Assembly: GCA_049642385.1 (NCBI GenBank) | Contig: JBAROU010000170.1 | Coordinates: 1-14,716, forward strand | Length of the DNA: 14,716 nucleotides | Direction of reading: 5' to 3' | Source of the DNA: JBAROU01 sp049642385 | Lineage (GTDB): Bacteria; Chloroflexota; Dehalococcoidia; DSTF01; RBG-16-68-14 | Shown here: one piece after another, positions 6,693 to 14,030 of the stretch | Layout: the number at the start of each line of letters is the position of its first letter | How positions within the stretch are numbered: position 1 is the stretch's first letter | Translations under genes and position numbers: made by a program | Notes under the pieces: generated by a model | What the model saw: only the letters and a program-made list of their open reading frames with translations | The model's database searches: none | Told to the model about the DNA's origin: nothing

Positions 6693-6839
6693 TCACGTCC
6701 ACTTAGTATCAGGCGGCACTGCGCATTGATCGGTGGCACGGATCAATGCTTGCGTGATGGTTGGGTTGGTCGAATGGCCCGCGTCCTCGACGATCACGAG
6801 CTCGGCGCTCGTCGAGTGCGCTAGAGCCCATCTCTCGCG
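6693..6839 (-). pseudogene. 3' remnant of a prolyl aminopeptidase-like alpha/beta hydrolase
   Basis: Reading leftward, this frame gives ERWALAHSTS, then AELVIVEDAGHS, then TNPTITQALIRATDQ, ending in a TGA at 6695-6693. AELxxVxDAGHS followed by PxIxxALIRATD is the C-terminal catalytic-His region of peptidase family S33 prolyl aminopeptidases, in which the His of GHS completes the triad. About 45 residues survive. The rest of the gene is absent: upstream the frame runs into the antisense of tRNA-Gly. The stretch 6556-6692, and 6840-6886, holds nothing else I recognise. It looks like the scar of a deletion or an insertion next to the tRNA. Recognition is by motif memory only. Confidence 0.55.
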
Positions 6840-6886
6840 TCCTGCCATTCCGGCGTCAGCGGCCGTGGAAGTCAGAAATCGTTTGC

Positions 6887-6961
6887 TGGAGCGGGGGACG
6901 CGATTCGAACGCGCGACAGCCTGCTTGGAAGGCAGGAGCTCTACCACTGAGCTACCCCCGC
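6887..6961 (-). tRNA. tRNA-Gly (anticodon TCC/UCC)
   Basis: A complete cloverleaf on the minus strand. The acceptor stem is GCGGGGG with CCCCCGC; D-arm GCTC-AGTGGTA-GAGC; anticodon arm CCTGC-CTTCCAA-GCAGG, giving anticodon TCC at 6929-6927. The variable loop is CTGTC and the T-arm GCGCG-TTCGAAT-CGCGT. Discriminator T and an encoded CCA end the gene. All stems pair (one G-T pair in the T-arm) and the invariant T8, A14, GG, TTC and A58 positions are present. A near-consensus promoter lies directly upstream. Confidence 0.97.
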
Positions 6962-6972
6962 TCAGCTACCTC

Positions 6973-7001
6973 ATTATAGAGCGGCCCGGCCGCCCTACCA
7001 A
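6973..7001 (-). promoter_or_regulatory. Sigma70-type promoter of tRNA-Gly
   Basis: On the minus strand TTGGTA (7001-6996) and a perfect TATAAT (6978-6973) are separated by 17 bp. The -10 ends 11 nt before the mature tRNA 5' end, implying a short precursor leader. The GC-rich spacer contains the inverted sequence GCGGCC-GGGCCGC just after the stop of the cyclase gene, which might also act as a weak 3' hairpin for it. Confidence 0.65.
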
Positions 7002-7009
7002 CACCCTTC

Positions 7010-10000
7010 TTAGCCAGCGTCCTTGAGCATCGCCGCCGCCAGCTCCACATGCTTAGGCATACCGAGTTGGGAGTACGATCCAAGCGCCTCAGTCAGAAGC
7101 TGCCTCGCGTGGGTTAGGCTACTCGGTGCACCCTCGTCGATCAAGGCGCGCGCGTACCACCGGCGTGTCTCCGCCTGGGCTATGGGAGCGGGCATCTCTT
7201 CGGTTTGTCGGAGCGCCGTCTCGAAATGGGTCCGCGCGTCGTCCGCGCGCGCGCCGGCCGAAGCGGCGATACCAGCGATCATCGACACGGAGGTCGTCGG
7301 CCAAATCAGGAGCGTGCCGGATTCGACAGCCTCGCGTGTCAGGCCGTAGAGCGGCGCCACCTCGTCGCGCCGGCCCAGCACGCCGAGTGCTTCGACAGCA
7401 CCAGCCAGCAGAGACCAGGACCCGAGGCTGTTCACTTCGCCTGGCTTGGGGAGCAGGTGTCGCTTGCGTTCCAGAAGATCGGTGGCGCCAGCGGCATCCC
7501 CGACGTACGCCCTCGCAATCATCGCGTGCATGGTATCCCAACCATCGAGCATGCCCGGCGGCTCCAAGCGCACTCCCATCTCGAAATGGGTGAGGGCTTC
7601 CTCCCAACGTCCCTGCCAGAAGGTCATGAAGCCGAGGTTGGTGTGGGAATTCGCGACCCAGGGCATCTCGGCTTGCTCACCAAGCTTGAGGTCCTCACGT
7701 GCAAACTCCAGCGCAGCGTCAATATTACCCGTTCGTAGTAGCTTTGCCCCTTCGTTTCCCCGGCGAGCTGCCATCACCCCACCTAGATGCCCGATACGTA
7801 AGGCGATGTCCATCGCCTCCTGGCCCAGCGCTTCGCCTTCGTCGAATCGCCCGAGCATGTTGTAGGCGTAGCTAATCGAGAACAGGGTATCGACGAGGTG
7901 CCAAAGGTCGCCGGTACGGCGCAGCATCTCGATGCCTGGGAGACCTTTTTCAAGTGCCCTGCCCGGGAGCAGGTGCCACATGTCCACCGAGCCCCTAATG
8001 CCGAGAGTCCGCCCCAGGACGAGTTCATCATCGATCTCACGCGCTAGAGACTCTGCCTGGTCCAGCAGGATCCGGCCAGCCGCGTAGCCTTGCCCGAGCG
8101 ACGTCGTCCAGCCGACGAAGCCCAAGAGGCGACAGCGGTTGTCGGACGGTTCCTCGCCTACCAGCGCTAGGCCGCGCTCACCAACCGCGGCTGCCTCCGG
8201 CCAAAGCGCGTTCCAGGAGAGCTGTTCGCTCATCGTGAGACACAGCTCCACGGCGCCATCGGCGTCGTGCGCAGCCTCGTACAGCGGAAGCGCCTGACGC
8301 CAATCGTCCAATGCCTCCTCCCATTTGCCAACGCTGCGCACGGCAAGCCCACGCCGGTGAAGAAGCGCGGCGCGCGCGGCAGCTTCGTCGGCGTCGAGAA
8401 GCGAGAGCGCCTCGTCGAAGTAGCGCGTGGCCTCCTCGAACGCCGCAGCGGCGAGGGCCTGCTCCCCGGCGACTCGGAGGTAATGGCAGGTCTTGTGTAG
8501 ATCGGCGGCGGCGCCGGCCTGGTAGAGATGATGCGCTATGTCCGCTGCGCGCTCCTCGGCCTTCGCACCGTGGAGTTGCTCGAAGGCCTCGGCGATGCGC
8601 AGATGCATGCGCTGTCGCCGCGGCAGCGATAGGCTCGTGAGGAGCGTCTGCCGGATCAGCTCATGGGCAAATGAGAACCAGGCTTCCTTGCGACCCTCCT
8701 CCGAAACAATGAGATGCGCACGTTGAGCGTCGTCGATCGCATCGAGTAAGACGTCCGGCTCGATCTCGCTCAAAGCTTCAAGCAGCTCAAAGCGAAACCG
8801 CCGGCCGATCACGGCAGCTGCGCCCAGCGCGCGCCTGCAGTCCTCGCCAACACGCTCGAGGCGACGGCCGATGACCAGACGTACGCCTTCAGGGACATCC
8901 AGTTCGTCCACGTCGAGGTCCCGGCGCCAGCGCCGTTGTTCGTCGAACAGCTTGCCCTCCTCCGCGAGGTGGTGAAAGACCTCCTCGACGAAAAAGGGGT
9001 TGCCCTCTGTCTCGCTGTACACGGCCCGGACCAGGGCCGCCGGCGCATCCTGGCCGCTGAGCGCGCGTAGCATGCCAGCCACGCTGTCCTCCGGCAGGCG
9101 GCGCAGGCTTATCCGCCCGGCAATGCGTTGGCGCAGGAGCCTTTCGAGCATGCGCGCCAGCGGCCGGCCGACATCCAGCTCAACATCGCGGTATGTCCCG
9201 ACAATCAAGATTCGTCGTTCGTGCAAGTCCTGCGTCAGGTGCTCAAGGAGCTGTAACGTCGAGTCATCCGCCCAGTGCAGATCATCCAGGACGAAGAAGA
9301 GCGGCTGCGCTTCGCTTGCGCGCGCGAGGTAATCGCGCATGCCATTGAAGAGATAACGGCGCTCTTGGTCGGGTGGCAGCTCGGGCGGCTCAGCGATGTC
9401 GGGATAGATGCGGCGCAGCTCAGGCATAAGCTTGGCCACCTCGGGCGCGGAGTCGCCCAGCGCCGTCCGGAGCCCCTCAAGCGTCACGGTGCGGACAGCC
9501 ATCTCCAAAAGCTCAACGTACGGGATGTAGGGAACAGCGCCTTCGGTCTCGTAGCAATGGCCGATGAGGGGACGCATGCCTCGTTCAGCCGCCTCGCTCA
9601 TGAGCTCCTCGGCCAGGCGGGTCTTGCCGACGCCCGGTTCGCCACCGATCATGACCAGCGAACCGCGGCCGTCGACTGCCTCCTGAACGCGACGGCGTAG
9701 CTCGGTCCGCTCCTCGTTACGCCCGATGTAGGGTGTCCGACCCGACGAGACCGGCCCTTCCTCCCGCCAGACGACCTCGTAAAGTCGCCAGGGGTCAGGA
9801 AAGCCCTTCATGTCGACAGCGCCTCGGTCCGTCAGGTCGACGGAGCTACCCGAGCCCAGCACAATCTTCACGCCCTCCGAGACGAGCACCTCGCCGCCCG
9901 CGGCGTATGCGGCGATCCGCTGGGCCGCATTGACCGTCGCGCCGAAGAGGTCGGCCTCCTCTCGGATCACCTCACCCGTGTTGAGGCCGATCTTAAGCTC

Positions 10001-10309
10001 TATCGCTTTGCCAGGATCGCGTTGGTTGAGCTCGGCGACGGCCCGTTGGATGGCCACGGCGCAGGCGATCGCGCGGCGAGCAGATGTGAAGGCCACCATC
10101 AGCCCGTCGCCCATGCCTTTGACCTCGTGCCCCGAGTGGCGCTCCACCTGGATGCGAGCCAGCTCGTCGCGCGCACCAATGACTTCGCGGGCTGCATCGT
10201 CGCCGACTCGGTTTGTAAGCTCCGTCGAACCGACCACGTCCGTGAACATCACGGTCACGGTGCCTTCTGGGAGCTCTGGCGACAGTTGTCGGCTGCTCGT
10301 AGCTGTCAC
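7010..10309 (-). CDS. Class III adenylate cyclase fused to AAA ATPase (STAND-like) and TPR domains
   Basis: Large cytoplasmic signalling protein, 1099 aa from GTG 10309. The cyclase domain (about 15-180) has every catalytic position for ATP: metal-binding Asp24 (MFTDVVGS) and Asp68 (KGMGDG), adenine-selecting Lys64 and Asp120, and transition-state Asn127/Arg131 in DLFGATVNAAQRI. A P-loop ATPase follows, with Walker A GGEPGVGKT (222-230) and Walker B FFVLDDLHWAD (338 on). From about 600 to the C-terminus, helical repeats of TPR type probably sense partners. The architecture matches multidomain cyclases of actinobacteria and Chloroflexota. An ATG at 10399 would add 30 residues of non-family sequence that overlap a broken cyclase start in another frame. 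GTG 10309 is preferred because a promoter ends 6 nt before it. Output is presumably cAMP; the input signal is unknown. Confidence 0.9.
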   Translation of the reverse strand: MTATSSRQLSPELPEGTVTVMFTDVVGSTELTNRVGDDAAREVIGARDELARIQVERHSGHEVKGMGDGLMVAFTSARRAIACAVAIQRAVAELNQRDPGKAIELKIGLNTGEVIREEADLFGATVNAAQRIAAYAAGGEVLVSEGVKIVLGSGSSVDLTDRGAVDMKGFPDPWRLYEVVWREEGPVSSGRTPYIGRNEERTELRRRVQEAVDGRGSLVMIGGEPGVGKTRLAEELMSEAAERGMRPLIGHCYETEGAVPYIPYVELLEMAVRTVTLEGLRTALGDSAPEVAKLMPELRRIYPDIAEPPELPPDQERRYLFNGMRDYLARASEAQPLFFVLDDLHWADDSTLQLLEHLTQDLHERRILIVGTYRDVELDVGRPLARMLERLLRQRIAGRISLRRLPEDSVAGMLRALSGQDAPAALVRAVYSETEGNPFFVEEVFHHLAEEGKLFDEQRRWRRDLDVDELDVPEGVRLVIGRRLERVGEDCRRALGAAAVIGRRFRFELLEALSEIEPDVLLDAIDDAQRAHLIVSEEGRKEAWFSFAHELIRQTLLTSLSLPRRQRMHLRIAEAFEQLHGAKAEERAADIAHHLYQAGAAADLHKTCHYLRVAGEQALAAAAFEEATRYFDEALSLLDADEAAARAALLHRRGLAVRSVGKWEEALDDWRQALPLYEAAHDADGAVELCLTMSEQLSWNALWPEAAAVGERGLALVGEEPSDNRCRLLGFVGWTTSLGQGYAAGRILLDQAESLAREIDDELVLGRTLGIRGSVDMWHLLPGRALEKGLPGIEMLRRTGDLWHLVDTLFSISYAYNMLGRFDEGEALGQEAMDIALRIGHLGGVMAARRGNEGAKLLRTGNIDAALEFAREDLKLGEQAEMPWVANSHTNLGFMTFWQGRWEEALTHFEMGVRLEPPGMLDGWDTMHAMIARAYVGDAAGATDLLERKRHLLPKPGEVNSLGSWSLLAGAVEALGVLGRRDEVAPLYGLTREAVESGTLLIWPTTSVSMIAGIAASAGARADDARTHFETALRQTEEMPAPIAQAETRRWYARALIDEGAPSSLTHARQLLTEALGSYSQLGMPKHVELAAAMLKDAG

Positions 10310-10315
10310 GCAGGC

Positions 10316-10344
10316 AGTATTGAGGACGCGCGTAGAGGCGTCAA
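10316..10344 (-). promoter_or_regulatory. Predicted promoter of the cyclase/ATPase gene, leaderless start
   Basis: On the minus strand TTGACG (10344-10339, five of six) and AATACT (10321-10316, four of six) are separated by 17 bp. Only 6 nt lie between the -10 and GTG 10309, so transcription should begin at or beside the start codon. No Shine-Dalgarno precedes that GTG, which agrees with a leaderless mRNA. The -35 overlaps the stop codon of the truncated cyclase fragment. Confidence 0.5.
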
Positions 10345-10487
10345 GAAGGCCTGCCCGCCACCATGTCGGCATCGTGAGGCCACAGCCCCTGCAGCGCACC
10401 GCGGCGAGCGCCTGCGCGCTGCAGCAGCTCCATCGAGCTGACGACGTCGGTGAAGAGGATCGCCACGGTCTTCGCGCACAGGGTCAT
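10341..10487 (-). pseudogene. Truncated N-terminus of a second class III cyclase
   Basis: A 48-codon frame from ATG 10487 begins MTLCAKTVAILFTDVV, then SSMELLQRAGARRGAL. This is the beta1/metal-Asp segment of a class III cyclase; its FTDVV aligns with the same motif in the large downstream cyclase, as does the following ST/SM-ELxxR helix. After about 32 residues the resemblance stops and a TGA follows. No KxxGDG, Asn or Arg catalytic segment is present, so it cannot be active. It reads in a different frame from the downstream gene. It probably marks a tandem duplication or an old neighbouring cyclase mostly deleted. It starts 18 nt after the PHP gene stop and has no convincing ribosome site. 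Confidence 0.6.
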
Positions 10488-10505
10488 GGCGCCCGCAGAA
10501 AGCAG

Positions 10506-13500
10506 CTACAGGCAGTTATGCCCGAACTGGCCCACGACGTTGACGATGTCAGCGATCGTAATGGAGCCGTTGGGCGGCCTGAGGTTCCACGCGTTCTGTC
10601 CCATGATGGGGCCGCCCCGGTCGTAGCGCGTGTGATAGCCGGTGCCGCTCGCGTTGCTGAGCGGGTCAATAGCCGGCGAGCCGGTCTTCCCAAAGCGAAG
10701 CACGACCTTGGTGATGTCACCGACGAAGACGGCGCCCTCAAGGTGCGTGCCAGCCGCGGCGAGGTTTTCCGTATCCGTGTCGTAGACATCCCAGATGCTG
10801 CTGGGGCTGCGCCCGCCGCCATCGCTTGCGCTCGAAGCGGGCTGGAGCTCCTCATCGTTCGTGCAACCGTCGCGGTCGTTATCGACCGGGTGAGTGTCGT
10901 AGACGTTGTTATTGTTGACATCGATGAACAGCGGGTTGGTGAACGCCAAAGCCGGCACGCCCAGTTCGCCTACGTTGCCGTCGGTGAGGTCGGCGAGGGT
11001 GGTGTTGCCGGACTGCTGGAGATCGTTCGGGACCACGGGGAAGATCGGGCTGGAGACGCCGTCAGAGCCGCGCACGAGCACCACCACCCAGGTGTCCTCC
11101 GTCAGCCCGCTCAGCGCGACCGAGGTGGAGGCCTCCAGATGGCTGCCACCAGGAATGAGGGGGAAGTCGTCCACCGTATTGATGGTGAAGTCCACCCCCG
11201 CGGTCTGGACAACGTCGGGCGCCGTGTTCCAGTACGGCGGTGTCGTCGGGTTGTTATCGAAATCGTTCGGGAAGGGCACGTTGTTGATGTAGTACTCGAC
11301 GCGGTCGAACTCGGCCCAGGTCGGGCTTTGGATGTCGACGTCTATCGTCGCGCTGCCGTTTGTCGTTGAGAGCAGCGTCGAGTCCGCAAGGCCGAGGCCC
11401 GCGCTCTCGCCGGTCGACGTGGCATTGCCTGAGACGACAACGTATGGTCCGTTCGTGCCAGTGCCCTTGCCGTCGTTGATGTTGCTGGCCAGGCTCTCCG
11501 CGATGGGACCGAGCGCCCCCGCGTCGTCGGTGGACGAGGGCATCATCGTGCGCGGGAAGCCGGACTGGTTAGCGATCAGCTTGTGCGTGTCGGAGACCGC
11601 GGTGCCGGTGCGCACGATGCCCTGGTTGATCATGTTGAACCAGTCTCCCATGCGCCGGTCCGTTGTGCGGGCAATGTCGTTGCGGTCCGTGCCCTGCCAG
11701 ACCTCCATCGACGTGAAGCCGTCGTCGAAGAGGTTGGTGATGGCCGGGTCAAGCCGTTTGTCGGCGTTGTCCGCGAAGTCCTGCGGCGGAATGTAGGCGG
11801 TGTCGATGGATAGGCCGCCAGGGCCGAAGAAACTGTCGGCGTGGTTGATCTGCACCGCGTCTTCGCCGGGGTCAGCCTGAAGCGCGGCGAATATCTCGCC
11901 GGGCGAGAGTGTGTAGTTGCCATAGCTCGGGAAGTCCTGGCCGAGCGGCGCGGCGCCCGCCCAGTCGATCGCGCCCTTATTCGGCTTGGTCAAGTCGAAG
12001 GTCATCGGCCAGGCGTTGAAGTGCCCATAGTCGGCGGTCGTCGTCTCGGCATTACCGGCCGTGGAGAGGAGGCTGCCGACGCCCAGGTCGCTAATAGTCG
12101 GCGTGAGATCCGTGCGGTGCTCGTGGTCGGACGGCGCCACGAAGTCCACGCCTTCGGCGAGGAGCGAGATAACGCGATCCTCGTTCGTCGTTGCGCTGTC
12201 GGGGCTGGCGAGCTGGTGGATGTGGAACTCACCCGAGACGAAGCCCGTCGTGTCGATGACGCGGGCGATCTGCGCGTTCACGGTGCTCAGGTTCCCAGAG
12301 GTCACCGTGATGTCCTCCCCATAGACGGAGTATTCCGTCCCATGCGAGACAACGACGCGGTAGTCGCCTGGCTCCAGGTAGAACTCGCCCGAGTCGCCGG
12401 TTTGGTCGACGAAGCGCACCTGCGTCAGGCCGAACGGCATCCGGTCCTTCGACACCTCGCCGAAAAGGGCGGTGCGATTGTTCACCACGCCCAGCACCGT
12501 CTGAGTGTTCTCCGGGTCTACATAGGGATCGAAGCCGATGATCGACACCTTGCCGGCGATGTCGTTGTTGTTTTCGTCCTCCACCGTGACTTGCACACGC
12601 CCGGCTTCCGGGATGGTGAAGCCCTGGTCTGTCGTGCTGCTGGCCAATACGGTCACGCTTGCCGGATTGGGCGTCGCTGCAAGATGCCCATCAGCGTGCG
12701 CGTGCACGGTGTAGGCGCCTGGAGGGAGCGTGCCCGAATACTCACCGTTCGCGTCCGTGCGGTAGTGAGAGACAACGTTCTTCGTAGTGCCGGGCCCATC
12801 GAGAACAGCTCCGAGCACCGCCACGTCCGCCCCTTCGACAGGCTGGCCCGCGCTGATCACCGTACCGGAGAGCGTACCGGTCGTGAGGCCAAGGATCTCG
12901 TTTCGAATGTCGACGATCGCTCCCACGCTGCCGTCGCCAACAGCGAAGTAGCGCGTCACGCTCACATCGTCAAGCGGGTCGATGATCTGGTTCGGTGGCT
13001 CCCCACCGACGAGTGCCAGCGCTGCGGAGATGCCGAGCGCCGGAATGGTGACACCGCTGGTGGTAAAGACCGTAGTGTCCGGCACATCCTGGATGTAGCC
13101 GTAGGAGACACCGTCAGCGGCGCCCTGCCCGCTCCACGCGACGTAGTTACAGAGATCGCACGCCGTGGTGACCATCGGCTCCCCGAAGCCATAGCCAGCC
13201 AAGAACTGCTCGACCTCGCCAGAAGCACCGATGAACTCCGTGAAGAATGTCTCGACCGTCTCGACGCTATCGAGGTTGGTGACGGTAGTGTTCACCTCGA
13301 CGTAGTTCTTGTTGGGAGCAAGGATGTAGTCGGTGCTGATCTCGACCGGCAGATCTGCATCGTCGAACTCGGCCGGGAAGGGGAATCCGAAGTCCGCCAC
13401 CTGCGAGCTCGGGTTGATGAAGTCGAGAAGGTCGTCCACGCCGCTCGCGCGGATAACCGCCGGCTGGCCGTTCGAACCGTCGTTGACAATCTGCACCGTG

Positions 13501-13919
13501 TCGTAGTGGGCGGTGTTTTCGAGATTGATGCCGAACGCCCACTCTTCAAAGTTGTCCCGCTCAGGGTCGGCGCCCTGGCGAACAAGGTCAGCGTCAATGA
13601 TCTGGCCGCCGAACTGGCCGACGTTCAGCAGGTTTCGCTGCGGCGCCTGAATCACCACCTGGATTTCGCTGTTGGCGAGCAGGTAGTCGCCCAGCACTCC
13701 GCGGCTGAGCGGGCCTTCGATAAGATCGGCGGAGTCGCTGATGACTTCGGCCGCAGCGTTGAATGCCGGATCGGGCGTTGGCGTAACGGTGGGAGTGGGC
13801 GGTGGCCCGCCCGCTCGGAGCGTATTGGAGCTTTCGCCGCCCCAATTCAGAACGACAAGGAGCGAGGCAACAGCCAATGCTGCCAGCAGTATCCCTCCCC
13901 GCAATGCCACTTTCTGCAT
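10506..13919 (-). CDS. Secreted CehA/McbA-like PHP-domain metallohydrolase with dockerin-like C-terminus
   Basis: An exported protein of 1137 aa. Residues 4-25 form a hydrophobic export signal or anchor without a lipobox, followed by a Pro/Thr linker (37-51). A beta-rich N-terminal part is followed by a carboxypeptidase-regulatory-like Ig fold (about 350-426) and a second beta domain to about 550. The PHP hydrolase domain starts at GEFHIHQLASPDS (His566, His568) and continues with APSDHEH (Asp598, His599), NHAD (His693), MEVWQG (Glu739) and AVSDTH (Asp777, His779): the metal ligands of CehA/McbA proteins such as carbaryl hydrolase. The C-terminus has a Ca-loop-like DNDRDGC (1013-1019), WDVYD, and two dockerin-like helices (1062-1080, 1117-1136) ending GHNC. 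The start is ATG 13919: a promoter lies just upstream, inside the longer frame that would begin at 14006. The substrate is unknown; phosphoesterase or carbamate hydrolase are options. Confidence 0.85.
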   Translation of the reverse strand: MQKVALRGGILLAALAVASLLVVLNWGGESSNTLRAGGPPPTPTVTPTPDPAFNAAAEVISDSADLIEGPLSRGVLGDYLLANSEIQVVIQAPQRNLLNVGQFGGQIIDADLVRQGADPERDNFEEWAFGINLENTAHYDTVQIVNDGSNGQPAVIRASGVDDLLDFINPSSQVADFGFPFPAEFDDADLPVEISTDYILAPNKNYVEVNTTVTNLDSVETVETFFTEFIGASGEVEQFLAGYGFGEPMVTTACDLCNYVAWSGQGAADGVSYGYIQDVPDTTVFTTSGVTIPALGISAALALVGGEPPNQIIDPLDDVSVTRYFAVGDGSVGAIVDIRNEILGLTTGTLSGTVISAGQPVEGADVAVLGAVLDGPGTTKNVVSHYRTDANGEYSGTLPPGAYTVHAHADGHLAATPNPASVTVLASSTTDQGFTIPEAGRVQVTVEDENNNDIAGKVSIIGFDPYVDPENTQTVLGVVNNRTALFGEVSKDRMPFGLTQVRFVDQTGDSGEFYLEPGDYRVVVSHGTEYSVYGEDITVTSGNLSTVNAQIARVIDTTGFVSGEFHIHQLASPDSATTNEDRVISLLAEGVDFVAPSDHEHRTDLTPTISDLGVGSLLSTAGNAETTTADYGHFNAWPMTFDLTKPNKGAIDWAGAAPLGQDFPSYGNYTLSPGEIFAALQADPGEDAVQINHADSFFGPGGLSIDTAYIPPQDFADNADKRLDPAITNLFDDGFTSMEVWQGTDRNDIARTTDRRMGDWFNMINQGIVRTGTAVSDTHKLIANQSGFPRTMMPSSTDDAGALGPIAESLASNINDGKGTGTNGPYVVVSGNATSTGESAGLGLADSTLLSTTNGSATIDVDIQSPTWAEFDRVEYYINNVPFPNDFDNNPTTPPYWNTAPDVVQTAGVDFTINTVDDFPLIPGGSHLEASTSVALSGLTEDTWVVVLVRGSDGVSSPIFPVVPNDLQQSGNTTLADLTDGNVGELGVPALAFTNPLFIDVNNNNVYDTHPVDNDRDGCTNDEELQPASSASDGGGRSPSSIWDVYDTDTENLAAAGTHLEGAVFVGDITKVVLRFGKTGSPAIDPLSNASGTGYHTRYDRGGPIMGQNAWNLRPPNGSITIADIVNVVGQFGHNCL

Positions 13920-13939
13920 TCTCACCACCAGCCGGGCCA

Positions 13940-13969
13940 AGCATAATTGGTGGGACAAGCGCCTGTCAA
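13940..13969 (-). promoter_or_regulatory. Sigma70-type promoter of the PHP metallohydrolase gene
   Basis: On the minus strand a perfect TTGACA (13969-13964) is followed after 18 bp by TATGCT (13945-13940, four of six). The predicted start near 13933 gives a leader of about 14 nt with GGTGGTGAG immediately before ATG 13919. The site therefore fixes the gene start downstream of the alternative ATG at 14006. Confidence 0.65.
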
Positions 13970-14030
13970 GGCAGCTGGAGAGGAAGGCAACTCGTGGTGG
14001 CCGCAAAGATCGGGGGCCTGGACGGCCGCT

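Noticed and set aside
6558..6824. Plus-strand 88-codon frame between the VOC gene and tRNA-Gly
   Set aside because: Arg-rich shadow translation with no motif, and it overlaps the more convincing peptidase remnant on the other strand.
5805..6961. Direct att-type repeat between the two tRNA-Gly loci
   Set aside because: The 3' halves resemble each other only as different glycine isoacceptors; there is no long identical core and no integrase.
9810..11369. Plus-strand frame of about 519 codons spanning the cyclase start and the PHP 3' end
   Set aside because: It crosses two real genes on the other strand and has a low-complexity, motif-free translation.
11841..13946. Long plus-strand frame of about 700 codons opposite the PHP gene
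   Set aside because: It is fully antisense to a gene with clear PHP motifs, a signal segment and a promoter; its translation is Arg/Val/Asp-rich with no recognisable motif, as expected of a GC-rich shadow frame.
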